Shown in pieces: positions 29,881 through 38,452 of a stretch of DNA of 64,000 nucleotides. The notes beneath the pieces are model-generated. The model had not been told where the DNA came from and searched no databases. It worked only from the letters and a program-made list of their open reading frames with translations. This DNA is from Bradyrhizobium sp. sGM-13 (GTDB lineage: Bacteria > Pseudomonadota > Alphaproteobacteria > Rhizobiales > Xanthobacteraceae), in contig NZ_JAGWDK010000001.1 in NCBI RefSeq assembly GCF_018398875.1, forward strand, positions 186,001-250,000, written 5' to 3'. Every line of letters begins with the position of its first letter. The first letter of the stretch is position 1. A program made the position numbers and the translations under genes.

Positions 29881-31443
29881 TCAGATCGCCTTGAGAGACA
29901 GGAAACGGCTGGCGATGACGCGGAGATCCCGCCAGCAGGCCGCGCCGTAGGGACCGGCCCGTGAAACCGCGACCGCGACGACGAAGATGATACCAGCCGC
30001 CAGCACATAACAGCCCCCCACGTACCACCAGCCAATGGCCTGGTCGAGTTGCGCGTTGCGGAAGCCATATCGCAACGCCAGCGCGGTTGCGATGCCGACG
30101 CCAATCGGCATCAACACGAAGTGGGTCAGACGCAACCGCATACCGGCGAGCCCGAAATGCCGGCACAGCAAGATCACGACGGTCACCATTTGAGCGATCA
30201 TGCCAATGCAGGCACTCCAGCCCGCCGCCTGCCATCCGAAAGACGGCAAAGCGGTCGCACTGGTCGCCACCGTGAACACGCCCGTGAGCAATGAGATCAC
30301 GGCATTCGAACTCGATCGCCCTTGCGCCAGAAGATAGAAAGCAAAGACATTCGAGCTCGATCCAAGGATGCCGGCGATCGACAGTGTCACCAGCACACGC
30401 TGGGCCTCGGCAGCCACTTCGGCGCCGGTCCACAGATGAAGCAACGGGCCGGCGACGGGGATAAGGCCGCCAAGCGCACTCGCGGCGAGCACATTGAGTA
30501 TCCAGGACGAGCGGAACAGGAGATCGGCCTTGCGATCGTCAGTCTCCTTCTGCAGAGCACTGAAGAACGGGAAGAGGATTTCGCCGACCTTCAGGACGCC
30601 GATATACACCGCCTCCTCCAGCCGCTGCGCAATCGTATAAAAGCCGACGAATTGCGGCTGCAGCAAAGCTCCGAGCAAGTAACGATCCGCCTGTGCGGCA
30701 ATGAGCGCGCCACTCTGTGCGGCCAGTTGCCAGCCACCCAGCTTGACGAGGCTGCCGAGCGACCCGCGATCGATCGTCGGGCGCGCGAGCCAATCGCCTA
30801 TGACACGTCGGGACCATCCGAAGGCCAGAACAAAGCTCGTTGCAAAACCCAACGCTTGACAGCCGAGAAGCGTCGAGGCCAGAGGCCAGCGCGGAATCAA
30901 CAACAGCATGGAGCTTGTTGCGACCACGGTACTGATGATGCTGATCGAAGCAACCCTTCGATAGTCCTGGCGCGCCGTGAACAAGGCCAGGAAGACAGCG
31001 GACAGGCACTGGCACAGCCACCCGGCACTGGCCAGCACAAACGCGAGTCCCAGGTCATCCGCGGACAACCCGCTCAAATGAAATCCAAGCCGCGCAAGCG
31101 GTGCCCCGGCCAAAGCAAACAGCATCGCGATCGCGCCGCCGGCTGCCAGTGCCAGCATTGCCGCCGTGGCGAACATTCGTCGCGCATCGTGGCGCTCCGA
31201 CGGCTCCAGCCGCAGGGCCAGTTCCCGGGTCGTCGACAATGCAAGGGCGTTGCTGAATGCCAGCGCGGGCGCAACGCATGCCGTAACGAGCCCAGCGACG
31301 CCGAACGCAGCGACGCCGAGGCGAAAGACCACAAACGGCAGGACCAGGAGGTTGAGCGCCACGGCTACCGCAAAGGCAATCGCGTTCCAGGCAGAATTAC
31401 CCAGCACATCGACCGGACTTTTTCTTGACGCCGTATCAGCCAT
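29881..31443 (-). CDS. wzx: Polysaccharide flippase (Wzx/MATE-like)
   Basis: A 520-residue membrane protein with about twelve to fourteen hydrophobic spans. It begins SAWNAIAFAVAVALNLLVLPFVVFRLGVAAFG and has the characteristic QADRYLLGALLQPQFVGFYTIAQRL in the middle, a hallmark of Wzx/polysaccharide-export proteins of the MOP superfamily. It would flip undecaprenyl-linked repeat units to the periplasm for the Wzy-like polymerase. It heads the minus-strand run wzx-asnB-glycosyltransferase-acetyltransferase and lies next to the boundary with the CoA-transferase gene. Confidence 0.9.
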   Translation of the reverse strand: MADTASRKSPVDVLGNSAWNAIAFAVAVALNLLVLPFVVFRLGVAAFGVAGLVTACVAPALAFSNALALSTTRELALRLEPSERHDARRMFATAAMLALAAGGAIAMLFALAGAPLARLGFHLSGLSADDLGLAFVLASAGWLCQCLSAVFLALFTARQDYRRVASISIISTVVATSSMLLLIPRWPLASTLLGCQALGFATSFVLAFGWSRRVIGDWLARPTIDRGSLGSLVKLGGWQLAAQSGALIAAQADRYLLGALLQPQFVGFYTIAQRLEEAVYIGVLKVGEILFPFFSALQKETDDRKADLLFRSSWILNVLAASALGGLIPVAGPLLHLWTGAEVAAEAQRVLVTLSIAGILGSSSNVFAFYLLAQGRSSSNAVISLLTGVFTVATSATALPSFGWQAAGWSACIGMIAQMVTVVILLCRHFGLAGMRLRLTHFVLMPIGVGIATALALRYGFRNAQLDQAIGWWYVGGCYVLAAGIIFVVAVAVSRAGPYGAACWRDLRVIASRFLSLKAI

Positions 31444-31881
31444 CAGGCCATCGCACCCTTGCTCAAATCGCGCATCCCGTTAGACCAAGCCTGCCCGCGC
31501 CCCCCGGGGCAGCGCGACACGGATCGGCCAGTTGGCGCAACCGTCCGACAGCCAATAAAGTCCCGGGGAATATGTCACACGGCCTGAGGGCAATTAGCAC
31601 GGCCGCGAAACGGATCGAGGTACCAGAAGCTTGATTTGTCCCTAACAACTCAACTACAGGATCAGCCGGAACGCCGCAATGCAATCGACGTAAGTTGTTG
31701 AAATAATGGGATTAACGGATGAATCGGCGCGCAGGTTTGCGTGGCTTTGTCGGCACCGATTTGCGTTCGTAGGCCCGCCTGCCCTGCGGGCATCGAACCA
31801 GGAGTTGGAAACCTGCGCCAGATTGTCTAAGTCAGACCGAGGCTGCCTTTCCGACGCAAAATCCAGAAAACGAAGCTTCTC
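31444..31881. other. Intergenic region at the right edge of the polysaccharide module
   Basis: This 438-base gap separates the divergent wzx and CoA-transferase genes and should contain both promoters. Its right third resembles the sequence ahead of the degenerate copy at 17.5 kb. No open frame with a family resemblance, RNA gene or strong palindrome was seen. Confidence 0.5.
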
Positions 31882-33075
31882 ATGCCTTTCCCACGCGCTT
31901 CGCAGGCCCTTTCCCGCTTCACCGTGCTCGATCTGACCCGCGTCCGGTCCGGGCCGACCTGCGTGCGGCAGTTGGCGGACTGGGGCGCCAACGTCATCAA
32001 GATCGACGCGCTCTTGGAAGATGGTGGCGGCGAGCAGCCGGGCGGCCCGCGCCATGGCTCGGATTTTCAGAATCTGCATCGCAACAAGCGGGCCATGACG
32101 CTGAACCTGAAGGACCCGAAGGGCCTCGAAGTATTCAAGCGCCTCGCCGCCAAGACCGACGTGGTGGTCGAAAATTTCCGTCCCGACGTGAAGGCAAAAC
32201 TCGGCATCGATTATGAGAGCCTGCGCCAGGTCAACCCGCGCCTGGTCTATGGCAGCATCTCCGGCTTCGGCCAGGATGGTCCCTACCACAAGCGGCCGGG
32301 CTTCGATCAGATCGCGCAAGGCATGGGCGGGCTGATGTCGGTCACCGGCGCGCCGGGCCAGGGCCCGATGCGGGTCGGCATCCCCGTCGCCGATCTCACG
32401 GCCGGGCTGTTCTGTGCTCTCGGTATCCTCACGGCGCTGCTGGAGCGCGATGTTTCCGGCGAGGGTCAGTGGGTGCAGACCTCACTGTTGCAGGCGCAGA
32501 TCTTCATGCTGGATTTCCAGGCCTCGCGCTGGCTGATGGAGAAGGAAGTCGCCAAGCAGGCCGGCAACAACCATCCGACCTCGATCCCGACCGGCGTCTT
32601 CAAGACCTCCGACGGCTATATCAACATCGCGACGACGGGCGGGCGGATCTGGGAACGCTGCGCGCAGGCGATCGGCGCCCCCGAACTGATCACCAATCCC
32701 GATTACGCCACGGCGCCTGCGCGCTCGAAGAACCGTGATGCGCTGAACGAAGCGATCGGCAAGCTCACCGAAAAGAAGTCGACGGAAGCTTGGGTCAAGG
32801 AATTGAACGAAGCCGGCGTGCCCTGCGGCCCTATCTATTCCATCGACCAGATGTTCGAGGACGCCCAGGTCAAGCACCTCGGCATCGCGCAACACGTGCC
32901 GAACGACGAGAACCGCCACATCCAGCTCGTCGGCCAGCCGGTGACGCTGTCGCGCACGCCAAGCAGGATGGCCGCACGCCCGCCGGAATTCGGCGAGCAG
33001 ACCGAAGAGGTGCTGGCCGAGTTCGGTTTTGCCAAGGACGAGATCGCCGAATTGCGCCAGCGCAAGGTTGTTTGA
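31882..33075 (+). CDS. CaiB/BaiF family (class III) CoA-transferase
   Basis: The 397-residue protein has VLDLTRVRSGPTCVRQLADWGANVIKID at the N-terminus, RNKRAMTLNLKDPKGLEVFKRL, VENFRPDVKAKLGIDYESL with the catalytic Asp of the family, YGSISGFGQDGPYHKRPGFDQIAQGMGG and GVPCGPIYSIDQMF. This is the formyl-CoA/carnitine-CoA transferase family, which moves CoA between carboxylic acids. The acceptor is not predictable. A broken N-terminal copy lies at 17581-17880. The downstream neighbour is a dispersed repeat, then aroQ. Confidence 0.93.
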   Translation: MPFPRASQALSRFTVLDLTRVRSGPTCVRQLADWGANVIKIDALLEDGGGEQPGGPRHGSDFQNLHRNKRAMTLNLKDPKGLEVFKRLAAKTDVVVENFRPDVKAKLGIDYESLRQVNPRLVYGSISGFGQDGPYHKRPGFDQIAQGMGGLMSVTGAPGQGPMRVGIPVADLTAGLFCALGILTALLERDVSGEGQWVQTSLLQAQIFMLDFQASRWLMEKEVAKQAGNNHPTSIPTGVFKTSDGYINIATTGGRIWERCAQAIGAPELITNPDYATAPARSKNRDALNEAIGKLTEKKSTEAWVKELNEAGVPCGPIYSIDQMFEDAQVKHLGIAQHVPNDENRHIQLVGQPVTLSRTPSRMAARPPEFGEQTEEVLAEFGFAKDEIAELRQRKVV

Positions 33076-33090
33076 TTCCTGGATTCGCAG

Positions 33091-33163
33091 GGCGGATGGC
33101 GAAGCGTAATCCTCCGAACTTGCCGTGAATGGCGGATTACGCTGACGCTAATCCGCCCTACGG
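33091..33163. repeat. Short dispersed inverted-repeat element (GGCGGATTA/TAATCCGCC type)
   Basis: Between the CoA-transferase and aroQ lie GCGTAATCC (33104-33112) and GGATTACGC (33134-33142), then a second overlapping hairpin with arms GGCGGATTA (33131-33139) and TAATCCGCC (33149-33157). I recognise this pattern as a common intergenic repeat in Bradyrhizobium-type genomes. It may act as a terminator for the CoA-transferase transcript. Confidence 0.65.
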
Positions 33164-33250
33164 CTTCGGCATCACGCGTCAGCGTTCACCGGCTGACATG
33201 TTGCCGCGATCGGCTACACTGCCCTTTCATTATCCCGTGAAAGGCATTCC

Positions 33251-33727
33251 ATGCGCATCATGATCCTCAATGGCCCGAACCTGAACATGCTCGGCATCCG
33301 CGAGCCGCATATCTACGGCTCGACCACGCTCGACGCCATCAAGGCCTCGTGCGAGGAGTTCGCCGCCTTCACCGGCACGCAACTGGCGTTTCACCAGTCC
33401 AACCACGAGGGCGAGTTGGTCGACCTGATCCAGTCCGCCCGCACCTCGGCGGACGCCCTCATCATCAATCCCGCCGCCTACTCCTTCACCTCGATTGCGA
33501 TGTTCGACGCCATGAAGATCTTCGAGGGACCGATCTACGAGGTGCACATCTCCAACATCCACGCCCGCGACGAGTTACATCGGCATTCGAAGCTATCGGC
33601 CGCGGTGAAAGGTGTGATCGCGGGCCTCGGCCCCTACGGCTACATCGTCGCCATGCAGGCCGCGTTGCAGGGCGCCGGCCAACTGCCGGAGTCGCTACCG
33701 GATGCCGTCCGCATTGGCCCGAAATGA
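33251..33727 (+). CDS. aroQ: Type II 3-dehydroquinate dehydratase
   Basis: AroQ dehydrates 3-dehydroquinate to 3-dehydroshikimate in the shikimate pathway or in quinate catabolism. The 158-residue product has ILNGPNLNMLGIREPHIYG (the RxxxxYG segment with the catalytic Tyr), HQSNHEGELVDLIQSA, INPAAYSFTSIAMFDAM and EVHISNIHARDELHRHS, which carry the catalytic His/Asn/Arg residues. Family members are about 145-160 residues. Its position beside a CoA-transferase and an unknown gene rather than with accB suggests a catabolic or secondary copy, which is inference. Confidence 0.95.
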   Translation: MRIMILNGPNLNMLGIREPHIYGSTTLDAIKASCEEFAAFTGTQLAFHQSNHEGELVDLIQSARTSADALIINPAAYSFTSIAMFDAMKIFEGPIYEVHISNIHARDELHRHSKLSAAVKGVIAGLGPYGYIVAMQAALQGAGQLPESLPDAVRIGPK

Positions 33728-33742
33728 CGGATGGAGCTTAAG

Positions 33743-34402
33743 ATGCAGGGGTCCGGCTACCTCGCGATCTGGAGCGATCTGACGCCGCAGGACGAAACCG
33801 ACTGGGCGCACTGGATCACGCGCGAACACGCCGCCGAGCGCGTCGGCATCAACGGCTTCCTGGCCTGCCGCATCTTCCGCGCGCTGGGCGCGTCGGTGAA
33901 CCGCTATTTCATCCTCTACGAACTTGAAGACGAGCGCGTCGTCGGCGGGCCGGACTATCTGGCGCGGCTAAATGCGCCAACGCCATGGTCGCAACGCATC
34001 ATGCCCCGGCTCGACAATTTCGCGCGCGGCGGCGGCCGTGTCGCGGCGTCTGCCGGCACTGGCCAGGGCGGCATCGTCGCGCCGCTGCGCCTCGACACCG
34101 CGCCATCCTGGGATGCCGCCGTGCTTGTCGCCGAGCTCGCGCATCTCGACCGCATCATCGCCGCGCGGCTACTGCTCACCGATGTCGCACAGACCTCGAT
34201 CAAGACCCGTGAGAAAGGCATGCGAAGCAACGACGGCTCTTTCGCCGCCCTGCTGCTGATCGAGGGACTGGACGAGGCTGCCGTCCGCGACGCCCTTCAT
34301 CACCTCCGCAAGATGCTTCCGGCCGAGGATCACGGTGCAATCGACAGCCTGCCGCTCTACCGGCTGGCGTTCAGCCTGCCGAAGTGGCTCCTGCCGGGTT
34401 GA
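33743..34402 (+). CDS. Hypothetical protein with two ferredoxin-like (dimeric alpha-beta barrel) halves
   Basis: The 219-residue product is not one I can name. Each half starts with a beta strand and contains a pattern like WITREHAAERVGINGFLACRIFRALG or ALLLIEGLDEAAVRDALHHL, which suggests EthD/DUF4286-like dimeric alpha-beta barrel folds in tandem. There is no signal peptide or membrane span. The ATG at 33743 behind GGAG (six bases) is preferred over an ATG four codons upstream. It begins 15 bases after aroQ and probably shares its transcript. Function is unknown. Confidence 0.65.
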   Translation: MQGSGYLAIWSDLTPQDETDWAHWITREHAAERVGINGFLACRIFRALGASVNRYFILYELEDERVVGGPDYLARLNAPTPWSQRIMPRLDNFARGGGRVAASAGTGQGGIVAPLRLDTAPSWDAAVLVAELAHLDRIIAARLLLTDVAQTSIKTREKGMRSNDGSFAALLLIEGLDEAAVRDALHHLRKMLPAEDHGAIDSLPLYRLAFSLPKWLLPG

Positions 34403-34601
34403 AGAAAAGTGACTAAACGAGTTGACGAACTGCGGGCTGATTTGCCGCTCGCGCAAGCGCGATTCATGCAGCGGCTTGCGACAAGATAACCTGACAGGCA
34501 AATCAATTCTGATTTTCAGAAATCGTGTCAAGCCCGGGAATCAAAAATATTCCGCTTTCGTTCTTACCCAAATCAGTCGCATAACTCCGCCCGTCTCACC
34601 C

Positions 34602-34985
34602 AATTGAGGGGCGGGTCGCGATCGTCACGAACGTGCGGTGAGATGCGATGGACGCGAGAGGCGCGCAAGACGTAGGCGCGCTGAAGCGTACGGCGAAGTC
34701 GTGTGGTTCGGGCGCCGCGGTGCTGGCGTTAAGTCGGCGGTTGCGCATCGATCCAAATGGATCGAGCGCGGTATCCCGTCGGCGACGGAGGCAAGAAAGC
34801 CGTTCTCCGGGAAGAGCACGAAGTAAGCCGTAAAGCCATTGCGCAGAAGGCCGGGATGCTCCCGCTGTACCTGTATGCTCGTGTGCGCTTTTGCTATGCG
34901 CAACGGCACACGAGACCGCGGGTGCAGCCAGCACCCGGTCTTCCCTGCGCCCTCTGATTGAGAGGGCGGGAATTCGAGAAGCAAG
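34602..34985. repeat. Long dispersed intergenic repeat (Bradyrhizobium/Rhodopseudomonas type)
   Basis: The minus-strand translation contains GKTGCWLHPRSRV and YGLLRALPGE-like pieces, which I recognise from many spurious hypothetical proteins annotated across Nitrobacteraceae genomes. The element therefore appears to be a multi-copy non-coding repeat. Its right end has a hairpin with arms GCCCTCT (34949-34955) and AGAGGGC (34961-34967). Exact ends are uncertain by a few tens of bases. Confidence 0.65.
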
Positions 34986-35029
34986 ACTCGGGCGAATTGA
35001 GCCGCGAGAACGTCTCCTCATACTCAGTC

Positions 35030-35129
35030 GTCATCGCCCGGCTTGACCGGGCGACCCAGTATTCCAGAGACAGCAGTGATTGAACCGATAAGCCGCGGCG
35101 TACTGGATCCCCGCATGCGCGGGGATGAC
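35030..35129. repeat. 100-bp palindromic dispersed repeat with terminal GTCATC/GATGAC
   Basis: The element has end repeats GTCATC (35030-35035) and GATGAC (35124-35129), a hairpin CGCCCGGCTTGACCGGGCG at 35035-35053 and a near-perfect palindrome ATCCCCGCATGCGCGGGGAT at 35107-35126. This is a familiar Bradyrhizobium intergenic repeat. It lies 27 bases after the tctA stop, where its hairpins could end or stabilise the tctBA transcript. Confidence 0.75.
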
Positions 35130-35156
35130 CAACTGCTGCGCATCGATCGGCCTCCA

Positions 35157-36668
35157 CTACGCCTTCGCCAGCCGCAACATGCGCGTGACGCTGCCGAACG
35201 CCTTGTCAATGACGGGCCAGAACAGCAACACGATCGCCAGTGTCGTGATCGAGCCGACCAGGCCGTTCGACCAGAACACCTTCAAATCGCCGCCGGCGCC
35301 GATCATCGACAGGCGGAACGCATCCTCGGCGCGGTTGCCGAGCACCAGCGCCAGCGTGAACGGCGCGAGCGGAATGCCGATCTTCTTGAAGACGTAGCCG
35401 ACGACGCCAAAGCCCAGCATCAACCAGATGTCGAAGATCGCGTTCTGGATTGCATAGGCGCCGATCGCGCAGGACACCACGATCATCGGTGCAACGGCGG
35501 CGAACGGCACGCGCAGGACGGACGCGAAGATCGGCACCGTCGTCAGCACCAGCACGAGGCCGACGACGTTGCCGAGATACATCGACGCAATCAGCCCCCA
35601 GACGAAATCCTTGTGCTCGACGAACAGCAGCGGCCCGGGATTGAGCCCCCACACCATCAAGCCGCCGAGCAGGATCGCTGCGGTGCCCGAGCCCGGGATG
35701 CCGAGCGCGAGCATCGGCAGCAGCGCCGCGGTGCCGGAGGCGTGCGCCGCGGTCTCCGGCGCGAACACGCCCTCGATGCGTCCCTTGCCAAAGCTGTCCT
35801 GGTCCTTGGAGAAGCGCTTGGCGAGGTTGTAGCCCATGAAGGACGCGGCAATCGCGCCCCCCGGCGTAATGCCGAGCCAGCAGCCGATGAAGGACGAGCG
35901 GAACAGCGTCACCCAGTATTTCGGCAGGTCCTTCCACACCGACAGCACCACGCGCAAGGAGATGCCGGCGGCGTGGCCGCGCAGCGCCAGGCGCTCCTCC
36001 ATCGTGAGCAGGATCTCGCTGATGCCGAACAGGCCGATCACCGCGACCAGGAAGTTGACGCCGCGCAACAGTTCCGCCGAATCGAAGGTCATGCGCAACT
36101 GGCCGGACACGGTGTCCATGCCGATGCCCGCGAGCAAGAGACCGAGCGACATCGAAATGACGGTCTTGTGCTTGGCCTCCCGGCCGAGCCCGACAAAGGA
36201 GCAGAAGGTGAGCAGATACACCGCGAAGAATTCGGGTGGCCCGAATCTCAGCGCGAACGACGAGATCATCGGCGCCAGGAACGTGATCAGCATAACCGCG
36301 ACCAGCGAGCCGATGAACGACGAAGTGAAGGCCGCGGTCAGCGCTTCCGCCGCCCTGCCCTGCTGCGCCATCGGGTAACCATCGAAAGTGGTCGCGACCG
36401 ACCAGGCCTCACCGGGGATATTGAACAGGATCGAGGTGATGGCACCGCCGAACAGCGCACCCCAGTAGATGCAGGACAGCATCACGATCGCCGAGGTCGG
36501 GTCCATCGTAAACGTCAGCGGCAGCAGGATTGCAACCCCGTTCGGACCGCCGAGGCCGGGCAGCACGCCGACGAAAATGCCGAGCACCAGCCCGGTCATC
36601 ATCAGGAGCAGCGTCTTCCAGGTCAGCAGCACGGCGAAGCCGTGCATCAAGAGGCCCAAAGCTTCCAT
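35157..36668 (-). CDS. tctA: Tripartite tricarboxylate transporter, large membrane subunit
   Basis: The 503-residue protein has about eleven to twelve membrane spans and the TctA signatures GIFVGVLPGLGGPNGVAILLPLTF near the N-terminus and GITPGGAIAASFMGYNLAKRFS plus LALGIPGSGTAAILLGGLMVWGLNPGP in the second half. TctA is the ion-coupled permease that takes substrate from a periplasmic TctC protein. It lies 36 bases downstream of tctB, and mtnA and mtnP are further upstream on the same strand. The ligand is unknown; it may be linked to the methylthio-sugar genes beside it. Confidence 0.93.
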   Translation of the reverse strand: MEALGLLMHGFAVLLTWKTLLLMMTGLVLGIFVGVLPGLGGPNGVAILLPLTFTMDPTSAIVMLSCIYWGALFGGAITSILFNIPGEAWSVATTFDGYPMAQQGRAAEALTAAFTSSFIGSLVAVMLITFLAPMISSFALRFGPPEFFAVYLLTFCSFVGLGREAKHKTVISMSLGLLLAGIGMDTVSGQLRMTFDSAELLRGVNFLVAVIGLFGISEILLTMEERLALRGHAAGISLRVVLSVWKDLPKYWVTLFRSSFIGCWLGITPGGAIAASFMGYNLAKRFSKDQDSFGKGRIEGVFAPETAAHASGTAALLPMLALGIPGSGTAAILLGGLMVWGLNPGPLLFVEHKDFVWGLIASMYLGNVVGLVLVLTTVPIFASVLRVPFAAVAPMIVVSCAIGAYAIQNAIFDIWLMLGFGVVGYVFKKIGIPLAPFTLALVLGNRAEDAFRLSMIGAGGDLKVFWSNGLVGSITTLAIVLLFWPVIDKAFGSVTRMLRLAKA

Positions 36669-36704
36669 TTACGGGGCTTCCATGGCGCGTGTTCCACCGA
36701 CCGG

Positions 36705-37247
36705 TTAGCGGCCAAGCGCCGCTTCGAGCGGGCCCTTTGGCATGATGACGTCGAAGGTGATGTCGAAGGTCACGAACATCGCAGCGGTGAACACGAAGGC
36801 GGTGAGCAGCGACTTCCACCACGCGATCTTGCCGACCAAACGCATGAAGCAGGAGATCAAAAGGAAGCTTGCGACATAGAGCCCGAGGAATTGCGTGGCG
36901 AGGCAGAACAGAACCGTCGGCACGAACACGGCCATCACACGGCGAAGCTGCGCTTGCGTCACGAAGGATTCGGAGGCTTCCCGGCGCGACAAGAACGCCG
37001 CAACCAGGCCGTAGAGACTGGCGCCACCGAGGATAATCGACAGATAGAACGGAAAATAGCCGGGCTGCGGACCGGTGGATTCCCAGCCGGCGCCCGTTCG
37101 CCAGTTATCGTACCCGAGTGTCAGCGCAAGCGCGAGAAGCAGAAGGCAGACGACCACGTCGACCACCCGAACGCTCGCCATCTGAGGCGAGTCCGCCTCC
37201 GGCGCGGTCGGATCCTCGACGACGATTTCGATGTCGGTATTGGACAT
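36705..37247 (-). CDS. tctB: Tripartite tricarboxylate transporter, small membrane subunit
   Basis: The 180-residue protein has four hydrophobic spans (VVDVVVCLLLLALALTLGY, a central YFPFYLSIILGGASLYGLVAAF, VPTVLFCLATQFLGLYVASF and a C-terminal span), the layout of TctB. The N-terminal 35 residues are acidic and probably cytoplasmic. TctB is the accessory membrane subunit for TctA. Only about 60 bases separate it from mtnA upstream, so transporter and salvage genes may be co-transcribed. Confidence 0.88.
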   Translation of the reverse strand: MSNTDIEIVVEDPTAPEADSPQMASVRVVDVVVCLLLLALALTLGYDNWRTGAGWESTGPQPGYFPFYLSIILGGASLYGLVAAFLSRREASESFVTQAQLRRVMAVFVPTVLFCLATQFLGLYVASFLLISCFMRLVGKIAWWKSLLTAFVFTAAMFVTFDITFDVIMPKGPLEAALGR

Positions 37248-37307
37248 GGAGACGGTGCCCCCCGGTACGACAGTCCTAAACGGGGATACGTGCCGGCGCC
37301 GCCGGCG

Positions 37308-38411
37308 TCAATGTCCAGCGCTGCGCTCCGGGAATGCGCTCGCAAGTGCAGCACGATCGGGCCGCAGCAGACCGCGTTCGGTGATCAAACCCGTCACCAG
37401 CCGCGCCGGCGTGACGTCGAAGGCGTAATTGGCAACGGGCGAGCCGTCGGGAACCACGCGCACGGTCTCGACGCGCCCGTCGGTGGTGCGGCCGGTCATG
37501 GTCGCCACCTCCTCGGTGTTGCGCTGCTCGATCGGAATCTGCCTGATACCGTCGTCGATGCTGAAATCGATGGTGGGCGACGGCAGTGCAACATAGAACG
37601 GCACGCCGTTGTCGTGGGCGGCGAGCGCCTTCAGATAAGTGCCGATCTTGTTGCAGACATCGCCACTGGCCGTCACCCGGTCGGTGCCGACGATCGCGAG
37701 ATCGACCATGTGGTGCTGCATCAGATGGCCGCCGGTATTGTCAGGGATCACCGTGTGCGGCACGCCGTGGTGCCCGAGTTCCCAGGCAGTCAGCGAAGCG
37801 CCCTGATTGCGCGGCCGGGTCTCGTCGACCCAGACATGGACCTTCAGGCCGCTATCATGGGCGAGGTAGATCGGCGCCGTGGCCGTGCCCCAGTCCACCG
37901 TCGCGAGCCAGCCGGCATTGCAATGGGTCAGGATATTGATCGGCTCGCCCGGCTGCTTCGTTGCCGCGATCTGTTCGATCAGCGCCAGACCATGCCGGCC
38001 GATCCCCTGGTTGATCGCGACGTCCTCATCGGCGATTTCGCCGGCGCGCCGGTAGGCTGCCGCGACGCGCTCCGACGCCGGCACCGGCCGAAGCAAGCGC
38101 GCCATCTCGTCGAGCGCCCATTTCAGGTTGATCGCCGTCGGCCGTGCCGCCAGCAGCATGGCATAGGCGCGATCGAGCGCCGCATCGGAAGCGTCAGCGC
38201 GCATGGCGAGCGCCATGCCGTAAGCCGCAGTCGCGCCGATCAGCGGCGCGCCACGCACCAGCATGGAGCGGATGGCCTCGGTCGCATCCGCGGCGCTCGC
38301 GATATGCGCCACCACGAATTCATGCGGCAATCGCCGCTGGTCGATCGCACCGACCGTCCAGCCGTCGTCCTCAAGCCAGATGCTGCGAAAATGCCGGCCA
38401 TCGACCTTCAT
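37308..38411 (-). CDS. mtnA: S-methyl-5-thioribose-1-phosphate isomerase
   Basis: MtnA converts 5-methylthioribose 1-phosphate to 5-methylthioribulose 1-phosphate. The 367-residue protein has [30 protein letters not shown], the catalytic-Cys segment [11 protein letters not shown] and the catalytic-Asp segment [20 protein letters not shown], followed by [12 protein letters not shown]. Length and motifs fit MtnA rather than the eIF2B relatives. It follows mtnP by 41 bases. The mtnBCDE/mtnW genes of the full methionine salvage pathway are not in the window. Confidence 0.95.
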   Translation of the reverse strand: MKVDGRHFRSIWLEDDGWTVGAIDQRRLPHEFVVAHIASAADATEAIRSMLVRGAPLIGATAAYGMALAMRADASDAALDRAYAMLLAARPTAINLKWALDEMARLLRPVPASERVAAAYRRAGEIADEDVAINQGIGRHGLALIEQIAATKQPGEPINILTHCNAGWLATVDWGTATAPIYLAHDSGLKVHVWVDETRPRNQGASLTAWELGHHGVPHTVIPDNTGGHLMQHHMVDLAIVGTDRVTASGDVCNKIGTYLKALAAHDNGVPFYVALPSPTIDFSIDDGIRQIPIEQRNTEEVATMTGRTTDGRVETVRVVPDGSPVANYAFDVTPARLVTGLITERGLLRPDRAALASAFPERSAGH

Positions 38412-38452
38412 GTCTTACGCCCTTCGCGTCGTGCGCCCGCTGGAAGACATCC

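Larger units (their letters stand above)
34403..35156. other. Gene-free interval holding two dispersed repeat elements
   Basis: No convincing gene lies in this 754-base interval between the hypothetical gene and tctA. About 200 bases after the hypothetical gene show nothing recognisable. The rest is two repeat elements, listed separately. Open frames across them are known false proteins of this repeat class. Confidence 0.7.

Noticed and set aside
28423..29964. A 513-codon plus-strand open frame over asnB
   Set aside because: It is antisense to a well-supported AsnB gene and shows no domain.
17905..31443. Possible mobile island with integrase or insertion sequence at its edges
   Set aside because: No transposase, integrase or tRNA-type attachment site was found at either edge. 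The duplicated CoA-transferase segment is the only boundary sign and is reported as such.
34596..35021. Open frames with GKTGCWLHPRSRV-type translation
   Set aside because: This is the translation of a dispersed intergenic repeat that is often misannotated as hypothetical proteins.
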